Origin: Collybia mongolica | Lineage: Eukaryota > Basidiomycota > Agaricomycetes > Agaricales > Clitocybaceae | DNA: 64,000 bases | Assembly (NCBI GenBank): GCA_013420905.1 | Contig: JAAXNY010000009.1 | Coordinates: 124,001-188,000, forward strand | Direction of reading: 5' to 3' | In this document: positions 34,001 through 42,871 of the stretch, piece by piece | Layout of the letters: the number at the start of each line of letters is the position of its first letter | Position numbering within the stretch: position 1 is the first letter of the stretch | Notes under the pieces: generated by a model | Told to the model about the DNA's origin: nothing | Databases searched by the model: none | Seen by the model: the letters and a program-made list of their open reading frames with translations, nothing else | Translations under genes and position numbers: made by a program

Positions 34001-34911
34001 TTAGTCAAGCAGGGCATAATTTTTGAGATCTCGGAACGTACCCAAATCAGTGTGTTTCACTTTCCTATCTTGCCACCAACTAACATAACATCTCCCATCA
34101 TCATCTTCAAAACCTGAGCATCCCAGCTCAAATGTCAAGAGTTCCTCTGTCTTGCAGAAGAACGTACGGTTCCAGAACGTTTCCTGTCCATGGGCGAGTG
34201 GAATATTTGCTACTTTTGAAATGCGAGGAGGACGTGTCACATAAGAGAGCTCAGATACATCCAGTGAGGATGTGGCGTTTAGTCGATAGAGGCTGAGTGG
34301 GAAAGATTGCCCCGGCAGAAGTAAGATCAAGGTGGCTTGTGGTAAAAATAAGCGAAGTTCGCAGTTCTCCATTCCCCAGTCAAAGGCTCTGAATTGTATA
34401 ATGGTAGAAACCTATAAACTTAGACAATGAGTGACACAACCAGTCGAATGTCATTCCTGTCGTAGGATCTGCTTACCGTATCCGTCACAAATACTCGCCG
34501 GTCTTCAGGCGAAATCGTACCTATGTGTGTCATGTAACGTCGAGGGTCATCTTCGAAAACCTTTTCTTTCCTGGCTGCATCGATCTGAGTGAGGACAATA
34601 GGGTAATTTATGAATTGTTTAGGAATAAGAGGGGAAGGACGGCTAATCTCGTCGAAGCGGATGTACTGTGATGGACGACGAAGATGACTTATGTATTTGG
34701 CAGAGAGAGGAGCGGTCTGAGCTGAGAGAGGCCTGTTAAACCCAGGGCGCGCGATAAGGACGGCGTTGATGACAGTACAAGTGAGGCAGACAATGACTGA
34801 TAGGTGGACAATACTAGTGTACCAGCGTTGACGAGCTGGAACAGTATCATATGTCGAGGGATCGTTGGGTGCCAACGTCTCTAAAGAGCTTGAACCGATT
34901 AGCCTGTACAT
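34001..34911 (-). CDS. Conserved Agaricomycete type II membrane protein, unknown function
   Basis: Two exons (34911-34477, 34411-34001) join in phase 0 to 281 aa. I chose ATG 34911; the six bases before it (TTGAAA) are not a start. A short N-terminus (MYRLIGSSSLETL) leads to one membrane helix near residues 30-55 (HLSVIVCLTCTVINAVLIA). The extracytoplasmic part starts with the block RRPSQYIRFDEISRPSPLIP, then FINYPIVLTQIDAA, DPRRYMTHIGTISPEDRR and STIIQFRAFDWGMENCEL. These blocks, and the later SYVTRPPRISKVANIPL and WWQDRK, are ones I associate with a large family of unnamed Agaricomycete proteins, some annotated with a But2-like domain. No catalytic residues are evident. It is divergent from UstYa-like gene 1. 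Confidence 0.78.
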
Positions 34912-35933
34912 TTTCAAGAATGAAAACTGGGCGTGACGGTAAAACGGAGGAGTATAACACGGTTCAATTTAGTGGCGTTGGCTATGCCAACAGATAGCGG
35001 TTTGTGTACAGGAATCTTCCGCCATGTGGCACGATAGAATATTATAGGTGAACTGAAACAATCTGATCAGAGATCGGAGGGCCGTGAGGTATAGGGTTAC
35101 CAGCTTGCGGTCATATGCAGGAGCAATCTGGGTGACCTAGATTGGAATACTTTGTCGGAGCATAAACGTAAATTACTGGAAGTACAAATAAGCCGCATAC
35201 CAAATACAAGGTGCCGCCACTTTCATCAAGGAAAGGATCTCCTTCTATCTTCAAGCGGAAATGGAAACGCTACCCGTAGAGGACGGTCTGTCCGATGTAG
35301 CGTGTGTGCTAATGTCCCCAGAATGCTTTAGAAGCTCTTCATTACTGCAAGATAGCTGATTACTATCAAATGGAACAGGCCTTAATCAACCAAATTCTCG
35401 CCGGTAATGTGCAGTGGCATATGGAGCCATGGCCGAATTTTGTGAGGTTGACAGAGGTTTCGGGGTTTAAATCTATATTTCTATATCATGTTTGTTCGCC
35501 TTGGACTCAAACCTTTGCATTTGCACATATAGTGCCTACGGATCGTTCACACAACTATCCCATGATGTGCGCCAACCAAAAAGGTTTCAACCAGCGCCCA
35601 AATGAAAGGAGCACCCTCAGCCGAGCATTGATACCAATCCGTCCAATGGCTTGCGTGGTGTAGTTACAGGTAATGAATGGTACATCAACCAACTACCCAT
35701 TACTGGTGAGTCCCCCGTGACATCGGAAACATTGGGTAAGCCCAATCGGAGGCGTGAGCCCAGGTTCAAAAGATTATGGAGCTTGAAGCGCAGATATTGA
35801 GACCATCTGACTGGGAGTGTCCGGGGTTCTGATGGGACACTTACCCCCCATCTTAAACACCAACATGTTTCACTAGTGATAGGTATATCCAAAACCATAT
35901 AGGGGAGACTTCACAAGGGAAGGTGTCGCCTGG
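34912..35933. other. Divergent intergenic region of about 1 kb
   Basis: Between the unnamed membrane protein (minus) and UstYa-like gene 1 (plus). The plus frame at 35370-35663 is not supported by any domain. The region should hold both promoters. Confidence 0.4.
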
Positions 35934-36023
35934 ATGTTGTCACTTGGTTTGGCCAGCTTTTTAAATACTAACGGCAATAACAACGCACTTCCCAAAGCTA
36001 GGCAAGTAGAAGTACACAAACTC

Positions 36024-36674
36024 ATGTCTCTTTTGCATCTACTACTGGTGTTTACAATTCTCAATTTATGCTTTGTTTTTCAGAGAGTCGCGCACAGAGG
36101 CCAAGGTGAGTTGTCGACATACGAACGAACGCAGCGTCGTAGGTGATTGACAGACTTGACAGGAAAATTGTCTCGCGAATATTCGTACATTGGAAATGAT
36201 TATCCCTTCACCTATCCAATGCCGACACCGCTCGAGACTGTAGCTCTGACCCTTCACGAAACCGTACACTTCGCTCTAAACGGGTCAGATTCTGAGGCCC
36301 AAGATGAATGGCGTCTATTGGCTAGAATGCCAAAGGGCGTTGGACGAACACGCGTTGGACCCGATCGTCGTGTATTTGTCCTCACCATTACTCACCAGAT
36401 GCATTGCCTGTGGAGTATCCAGATGGATCTTGTCAATCGCAGCAATTCGTTCGGCTCGCCTGAGCATTTTTCACACTGTCTCAACTATTTGCGACAGACT
36501 ATTCTGTGCGAAGCGGGAGAGTCACTCGAAAAAGGAGACTTTCTACAACGTGTTGATGAAGACAGTGAGCCATTGGGAGCATCTTTAGTCTGCCAGGATT
36601 GGGAAAAGGCGTATTCCTTTTTCGATGACAAAAATAGGGAGTGGGAGGAGTGGAGGAGAAATTCGGGGATATGA
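36024..36674 (+). CDS. UstYa-like (DUF3328) protein 1
   Basis: UstYa-family proteins are membrane-anchored oxidases or oxidase-like enzymes, best known for oxidative cyclisation of fungal RiPPs (ustiloxin, asperipin, phomopsin) and roles in some non-ribosomal pathways. Two exons (36024-36105, 36154-36674) join in phase 1 to 200 aa. The N-terminus is a membrane anchor (MSLLHLLLVFTILNLCFVFQ). A longer in-frame start at 35934 would add 30 residues; its VHKLMSLL resembles YKLVSLL of gene 2, so the true start is open. Both signature HxxHC motifs are intact: THQMHCLWSIQ and HFSHCLNYLRQTILC. The C-terminus carries the usual CQDWEKAYSFFDD block. Gene 2 lies 2.9 kb away on the other strand. Confidence 0.88.
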
Positions 36675-37982
36675 ATCTGAAATCTGGTGAACAGATAGTG
36701 TTGTATGTATAGCAACTCCTCTCAAGAACCTTGTGGATGCGCCAATCCACTTCTAATAACATAGACGTTCGCCGCCGCCAGGGCAATAAGACGGCTGCAG
36801 GCACACGAAAGAAGCCATTTTACCATGGAGTGGGTTCATCGCTGATAATTATACATTCCGACGTTAGGATCGATGCTTATCAGCTCGGCTGGAAAATTTG
36901 TGGAATAGTCGATTCCTGTGATGCTATGTAACTTTGTAACCGACTTTCCATCAAGCCAGCCGTATCGACGCCGGTGCACATGCGCATAACCCTCTCTCCG
37001 AGCCTAAATATATGCTTAGGGCGTGGCCAAATCAGATATTGGCATACTCCAGGTGTATTCACTCCCTGATCCTCCAATCCACTTCAGTTTACTCCGACCC
37101 TTCTTGGTCAATGGTGCGTTTCTTCCTGACTTGAAACAAAATAACATACCATGCCATGTCATGACCATATATTAATCCTTGTCTACTGTCATTGAATGTA
37201 TCAAACTGGCAACTACACGCACACAGTTAGGCTGTGAATATACTCTCCCAAATCAAAATGCCCCGAGTCACCCGCCGGTTTGGGAACATCTGCGCCATCC
37301 TTACTACCCACCATTGTTCTGAAGAACATCCTCTTTATCATGGGAAATCCAAATAGTCCAGTTGAGAGTATCATGTTGATTGACAACAAAGCTTAGTTTG
37401 GGGGGCAGTATCCCGGAGCCACTCACTATATACATACAGCTGTTTTATTTTCCCTCGGCGCCATATTCGTCGGGAAACACAGCTCGGGTTGGCAATCGCG
37501 AATTTCCAGGTGGCCCAACAAAGTACGGTTTTTTCCCAGTATGGCAAACCTATTGCTGTGATCCCTAATACCCGCGCGATTGTTTTGGACTGGCTTTCCG
37601 CCAGCATTTTAGTGAGTGGCATGGTCATACTTGATCGACGAAATTTATGTATATGTGCCGTTGACTTGTTACCCTCCACTTGAAGCCTTATATAGTGGCG
37701 CTCCCCATTTTAATGTACCTCATATGGGAGTAGTTGTATTAGGCAAGGGGATGTCACGTGCTCAATTCATCATATAGGGCTGGTTAGCATTCCAGCCAGA
37801 AGTCGCTTAAAATTTTTTTGGAATGTCACGTGGTTTTGAACCTGGAGGGTCGATGGATTGAGAAGGAAGGGCGCAACCATCCCCCATTCGGCAAAAAGGC
37901 ACCAAGCACTCTGGGCGCATCAAGACCGTTATGTCCTTAGTGAGATCAACCCCGTGATCCTTGCATTAAGTGTTCACCAGGC
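36675..37982. other. Intergenic region
   Basis: About 1.3 kb with no supported gene. Small frames on both strands (36731-36931 plus, 37371-37679 minus) have no domain. CACGTG occurs near 37756 and 37827, just left of the zinc-finger/PHD remnant. Confidence 0.4.
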
Positions 37983-38931
37983 TTGGAACTTAAACAGGAT
38001 TCGGAGGAGCCCCCAGAACTGACTGTAACGGATGGTTATGTACTCTGTCCAGATTGCGAAACCCAAATCAATGTTGGAAAGGTTGGCATACAGAACTACC
38101 ACAAGCGACACAAGAATAGCGCGCAATGTGCTGCCAACAAGAAGAAAAAGAAAATCGAAGATACAATAAAAAAGACAAGGCAGAACGCATCAAACTTTTT
38201 TCGTCCAAAACCTCCTCATGTACCACCCACCGTCAGGGCACCTGCACCCGTGCACCCACATGCATCATTCCCTTCAAGTTCCACCACTGCACCGTCTCGG
38301 CGAGTCAATGATCTACCACCCATGCAGGTCCCGGCTGGTTGCCCGATCGGGGTTGAGCTTTTGCATAGATTGCGCTCCTGTGTTGAAGCCCTGCCCCTGG
38401 ACGTTGGCATCGCAGATGACAACCATCCACTGGCAGCTTTTGCGGGTGATCCTGAAGGGTGTGTAGGGAAAGATGAAGATGCATGGTTGGAAGTCCCGCC
38501 GCCATGTTGAGCCCCCTAATGCCTTCACCAGTTCCTTCGCCAGCATCTCCCATTCCACGCGTTGATGCCTCAGCTGAGAACCAGTTCACTGTCGACGCTC
38601 CGGAGACACGAGCTGGGCGAAAGCGCAAAACCCGTGACTTGCATTCCATGCTAGCGGTGTGTACATGTGGGCAGGCTGTATCGGAGAGTGAGATAACGAA
38701 CAACAGGGACGTCATCATGTGCCGCCGTGCTGGATGTGAAACGGGTTGGGTCAGTCAAATACTCATTCAAGAGAAAAGCAAGACTTACTGATTAGGGTTT
38801 CAGTACCACCTAAGGTGCGTTCAGCTTGAATATAGCATCAATTCGTGGATTTGCGAAGCCTGTGAGGCGAGCGGTGGAGGTCAGAGACGAGCGGCGAAAC
38901 GACGGGCAAGGGCTTGATGTTCTACCTTCCT
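37983..38931 (+). pseudogene. Disrupted BED-like zinc-finger / PHD-finger protein of repeat-associated type
   Basis: The first part (37983-38510) begins without an ATG (TTG) and reads LKQDSEEPPELTVTDGYVLC, then a CxxC plus HxxxH/C finger (CPDCETQ, YHKRHKNSAQC), a Lys-rich helix, a proline-rich spacer and CPIGVELLHRLRSCVEALP. It ends in a stop soon after GCVGKDEDAW. The second part, in another frame (about 38483-38760 joined to 38804-38931 through a GTCAGT donor), gives a PHD-like finger: CTCGQ, MCRRAGCETGW, YHLRCVQL, WICEAC. In related proteins I know of from mushroom genomes, a long middle section joins these two halves. Here it is missing and the frame changes, so I read an internal deletion plus loss of the start. 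Multi-copy relatives are often near transposons. It is not likely to make a full product. Confidence 0.6.
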
Positions 38932-39602
38932 AATATGGCAATTAGTTCCCACAGGTAGTTAGTTAGTCCCCTCCTCGATGGCTTAAAAAAAAATTCGACC
39001 CGGTATCCTTAATTTTTTTTCTGACATCCCCTTGGTATTAGGATTATTTTCTAATAGTATACAAGGAATTGAAGGTGCTATATTACTAGCATTAGCGCTT
39101 TGTTCGATCGGTAGTTAAATTTTCTTAAACATGTTCTCTTCGGTTCAAACAAGTTTTTTGTCACTCATGCGATGCCTTGTTTTATACAGTTCATCTCGTC
39201 CATACGCCCACCTCTGAACTCGGAACACAATCACTTTTGGAATCCCCTACTACACTCTGTCTACCGCTTTGAATGTTACAGTCACATATGTGATCTCTAT
39301 ACGCCTCCTCATGTATCGTCGTTCTCTGCGCAGCGCCGTTGAACTCAACGGGCGTCATGAAGATTTTTCCCTATCGCGTCAATCACAGCCATGCTCGCCA
39401 AAAGCTCCGCAATGTACACAGTAGTGTCTGCCCTCTTCATTTCACCATACGGCTTAGGGAGCTATGTCTCGTACATGTTCGTTACAAATCTGACCATCCC
39501 ACTTTAATAGCTTGCCTATGAATTGTTTATAAAGTAATGAACCTATACTGAAACTAGACACTGCCCCTGCCTGGCGAAAGCTAAATCAAATTGATGGTAG
39601 AT
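38932..39602. other. Intergenic region
   Basis: About 670 bp with poly-A/T runs (38986-38994 and 39009-39022) and no coding signal. It lies between the zinc-finger remnant and the 3' end of UstYa-like gene 2. Confidence 0.4.
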
Positions 39603-40223
39603 TTATCGAGGTTCCTTCACTACATGTTTGGTTCGCATTAGATCTGCATAAGTTCTCTGATTTCTGTCGGCTTCCTCATATACCTTCGTCCAATCCCTAC
39701 ATACCGTATCATAGCCTCTCTCCGCCAGACCCAAAAGATCCCCAACCGACTCAAGGCGCAAATTCGGGCGGCACAGCAAGGTCTGGCGCAAATAGTTCAT
39801 GCAATGTCGGGTACGTGTTGTGATAGGGTCCATGGGGGGACGCATATATTGTTTTCTGATAATCTGAAGACACTTGAGTTGGTGAAACAGTGTCACGGTG
39901 TACTGCGTTCCTCCGACATGTACGCAATGCCCGCCTGCAGGAAGAATTGCGTCCCACTCTGCTGCGGCGTCATCACCGATATCATAGCGCGCGCCTGTAA
40001 CTACGCGCAAGGCAACATGTTCATTATTGAACGGTACCGAAAACGACAAGGCGTCGATGCCTGACTAAAAATATCAGTTCCTGTGATATTTAGGAGGATG
40101 TTAAATGGGTGTACTCGTTGAGAAGCGGGAAAGGCGCTGGAACAACCAGACTCCAAAAGTCGCTGAGATACCCAGGGCTAAAAGGGACACTAACTTGTAG
40201 CACACTTTTTTATCAGACTTCAT
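39603..40223 (-). CDS. UstYa-like (DUF3328) protein 2, variant histidine motifs
   Basis: Two exons (40223-40115 and 40060-39603) join in phase 1 (donor GTACAC, acceptor GTCAG) to 188 aa. The first exon supplies the membrane anchor (MKSDKKVCYKLVSLLALGIS to FGVWLFQRL). The second has the family core: EWDAILPAGGHCVHV, FHQLKCLQIIRKQY and RHCMNYLRQTLLC, then VCRDWTKVYEEAD. Compared with gene 1, the first HxxHC motif reads HQLKC (second His is Lys). The second lacks its leading His (TRTRHC). So two of four motif histidines are absent. This could mean a changed metal site, a pseudo-enzyme partner for gene 1, or simply a variant subfamily; His-poor members are frequent in Agaricomycetes. It is divergent from a secreted-peptide gene. 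Confidence 0.87.
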
Positions 40224-40678
40224 GCTTTGTGTAGGTCAAGGAAATGTATAGTCAAGTTTGGCGGATAAGGTACATGAGGTCTCGATTCGTCCTGGCTAGG
40301 AAATATGATAGAACTGATAAAAATCAGGGATCAGCGGGTCTTCCATCAGATACGGCTAACATTATACCTACACACCGTTTGTTGTCAACAACATTTCTGG
40401 GTATCTTCGTGATGCGGGCCTAAACTTAGAGAGTGATAACACATGTGGCCGATGATGGAGGAAACTGTTCTATCGTAGCACATGGGTCAATCAATGTATG
40501 TTGAAATGGTATGTGGTCCCATTACCTGTACTTGGTTGTGTGAAGGAGGCCCCCTGGAACCGCGCGCGCAACATGAACAGCCATTATATAATATGTTTGA
40601 GGACGGTTAGTATAGAAGCGCGAATAAGACATAAATCACCCAAGCCCTCTGCTGCTTCACACTTTAGCCTTATCGAAC
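40224..40678. promoter_or_regulatory. Divergent promoter region UstYa-like gene 2 / secreted peptide
   Basis: 455 bp shared between two divergent start codons. A TTATATAATA element at 40584-40593 lies about 86 nt before the peptide ATG. A shared promoter would suit co-expression, but no specific regulator site is recognised. Confidence 0.4.
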
Positions 40679-40945
40679 ATGAAATACTTTCTTGCGTTTA
40701 CAGTTCTCGCATCATTGGCCATTGGGATCAATGGCGTTCCTGTCTCAAACCCCTCCTTGAGTACGCGCGCTATATCGACGAGTTAATAAAAAATTCTGAC
40801 ACAAAAATTGGACTCACGTACAGAGGTAACTTCGGTTGGAGTTACTCGCAGAGACATTGCGGTCAATAAGCTCGGCTTATTAACCAGGAGCGACGAAGAA
40901 GAAATGGGCGAGTTTGGTGTGCCTGTTAGGAGGACGCTTGAATAG
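40679..40945 (+). CDS. Small secreted peptide precursor with dibasic sites (candidate)
   Basis: Two exons (40679-40781 and 40824-40945) flank a 42-nt intron (GTTAAT...GTACAG) and join in phase 1 to 74 aa. Residues 1-19 form a good signal peptide (MKYFLAFTVLASLAIGING). The rest is a short hydrophilic peptide with two Arg-Arg pairs: VTRRDIAVNKLG, and FGVPVRRTLE at the end, with an acidic RSDEEEMGEFG between. Arg-Arg pairs are Kex2-type processing sites, so a 25-residue product between them is possible. There is no CaaX box, so it is not a lipid-modified pheromone, and no cysteine, so it is not a typical disulphide effector. The gene is divergent from UstYa-like gene 2, which makes a precursor role an attractive but unproven guess. 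Chance assembly is possible because the gene is short. Confidence 0.55.
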
Positions 40946-42067
40946 TCATCAAGGGTAAGACTAGGCGCCCCAAGCATTGGTTTTGGGGGTTTACATCCCA
41001 TCCTGCAGAGCATGATCAGCCGCGGCTCTAGAATGAAATGAGTGTCATGTTTTGCCTTCGGCGTAATCGTAGACAGGCATACCGTTGTAAAATAACGAAC
41101 TATTTGTCAGACTGGACGAAGATAAGGCATTGCATACCGGTGTGTCGCAAGCTCCAATGAAGGCATACAACATTAGTGAAAGGAGGAGACCGGATCTGAG
41201 ACGTCGAATTTGAACATCCTAATTACCATCACCCAGGAGAGCCCATGGTTGATGTCAAGAGGCAGCTGAAGAACACTGGGTCAACCAGTTTCCCATAATC
41301 TCAACCACCTGGCTTATTTGGGCCTTCAAGCCTCGATATTCACGAAAGCAAAGCCAGAAACACGAATTTTTGGGGTAAGGTATTCGGGAAGAACACGGTG
41401 CTTCAAGTTAATTTTGTGGTGCGGGTCCAAGTCTGCCGATAGTAGAGGTAAAGAATTTGAAGATATCTATCAGGGGGCGTTCATGTCTAGCCCATATTGT
41501 TACAGAATGGACGGAGTAATAAGCCCATTTCAAACTGAAGACCTAAGCTCAGGACCTGTAATTATTTGGTATTGTTGTGCCATCGGTCCATGCTCCCCAC
41601 GTCTGTCCTGGTAGTCGGATGAAGCCCGCCCGCAGCGCTCGCCTGTATCCAACATGAAATAGCTGTAAGAAGGCAGAGGGGAAAGACAGAAGAATGGGAA
41701 TAGCATGAGTCGCGTAGTTGTTAGGAAGTGATGAAGCTTAAGAGAAAGTTAGAGGCGATTATCATACTTTTTTCTAATTTCTCGAGCAACACAGCAACCC
41801 AGGCCTTCCCGTGTATATCGTTCTTGGGGGGTTAAGCCATGTTTGTCCAAGTGTAGCTGACAAGCACACTATGATTATGACTATATCCGGTAGCTATAGC
41901 GGGCCCCAGCGTTTCATGTGCAACGCCGCTGGAACAATGGTGGTCCACTATCCTTGTTTCGTCATGTGGAATGGCCAAAGCTGATGAGATATAAAGCCCG
42001 ACTGTTTTGGACAAGACTCCCAAAATTCCCTCATCCACCCACGACCACAATACTCCCGTTTTACACA
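40946..42067. other. Intergenic region of about 1.1 kb
   Basis: No gene supported. The plus frame at 41318-41614 lacks domains. Its right end includes the core promoter of the next gene. Confidence 0.4.
41990..41995 (+). promoter_or_regulatory. TATA box of the 158-aa gene
   Basis: TATAAA lies 73 nt before the ATG at 42068, followed by a C-rich, stop-free leader ending TTACACAATG. Spacing is typical for a fungal TATA promoter. Confidence 0.45.
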
Positions 42068-42544
42068 ATGGAGCCAGCGATCAACACCAGGAGCGCAGAG
42101 GGTGGACGTCAGCCCCGCCAGCGACTCGTCGGTGACACTGCTTCGGCGCGTCATCGTGGATTTCAGATATTCAACAAGGACGATTATGAGGAAAAGCTCC
42201 GACGCAACCATGATCCCAAACGCCTACGCCTCGAGAGTCCTGCCAATTCCCATGACAGGGCGGTCCCGTATCCTGCCCCAAACTCGCTCAGTAGGCATGT
42301 TCGTTGGCAGGAGCTGCCCGGGTATTCCTCGGGCATTAAAGGCGCCTCCGCATCCGTGGATCACCTCAGAGTATGCTCTTCAAAGGCTGTGGGACGCGAC
42401 TCCACAAAGCGAGGCTTTCCCGTGTTTTGGAAATTTAGCAAGAAACCTGTGGAGCATCGTGTGGCGAGCCAAACGGCGACGATCTCATCGCCTATGCCTC
42501 TGCGACGGAGGGTTCATTCGGATGCGCCGAATCCCAGGAGGTAG
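42068..42544 (+). CDS. Hypothetical basic protein, 158 aa
   Basis: Single-exon frame starting MEPAINTRSAEGGRQPRQRL, with a TATA box 73 nt upstream. It is rich in Arg, Ser and Pro and contains FQIFNKDDYEEKLRRNHDPK, a possible short helix, and several basic clusters. No signal peptide, membrane helix or known domain is seen. It ends 328 bp from the stop of the convergent REV1 gene. I cannot assign a function; it may be a lineage-specific protein. Confidence 0.45.
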   Translation: MEPAINTRSAEGGRQPRQRLVGDTASARHRGFQIFNKDDYEEKLRRNHDPKRLRLESPANSHDRAVPYPAPNSLSRHVRWQELPGYSSGIKGASASVDHLRVCSSKAVGRDSTKRGFPVFWKFSKKPVEHRVASQTATISSPMPLRRRVHSDAPNPRR

Positions 42545-42871
42545 AGGATGAGGATGAGGGGAGCGGAGATTTGAGGATTATCCTTCGTTGTACTTGTATC
42601 GGTTGTACGAAATCATATTATGGGGATGAGTAGGCCTTCTGATGAGTACCTGCTTTGAGAAAGTGTCCAGGACACTAGGACGAAAGGCGGAGGTGTCGTG
42701 TGATTGTGGATAGACGGCACCACCAATCTTAATGTCATCATTTGAGAGCGCTACCGTTTGATCCGATGACAGGCCTATTGATTAAGTACCTAGACTGGAA
42801 GACGATAAGAACATGCTCGAACGTCCAGGAATCAATAAAGTAGACAACATACTTGAAAGTAACAACTCAAG
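42545..42871. other. Convergent 3' intergenic region
   Basis: 327 bp between the stops of the 158-aa gene and REV1. No coding signal; presumably both polyadenylation regions. Confidence 0.4.

Noticed and set aside
34001..34372. Reading the second exon of the 34-kb gene as a separate 123-aa protein
   Set aside because: A canonical GTAAGC...TATAG intron joins it in phase 0 to the upstream exon, and the combined protein matches a conserved Agaricomycete family.
40679..40945. Secreted peptide as a mating pheromone precursor
   Set aside because: Basidiomycete pheromone precursors end in a CaaX box; this one ends RRTLE, has no cysteine and has a classical signal peptide.
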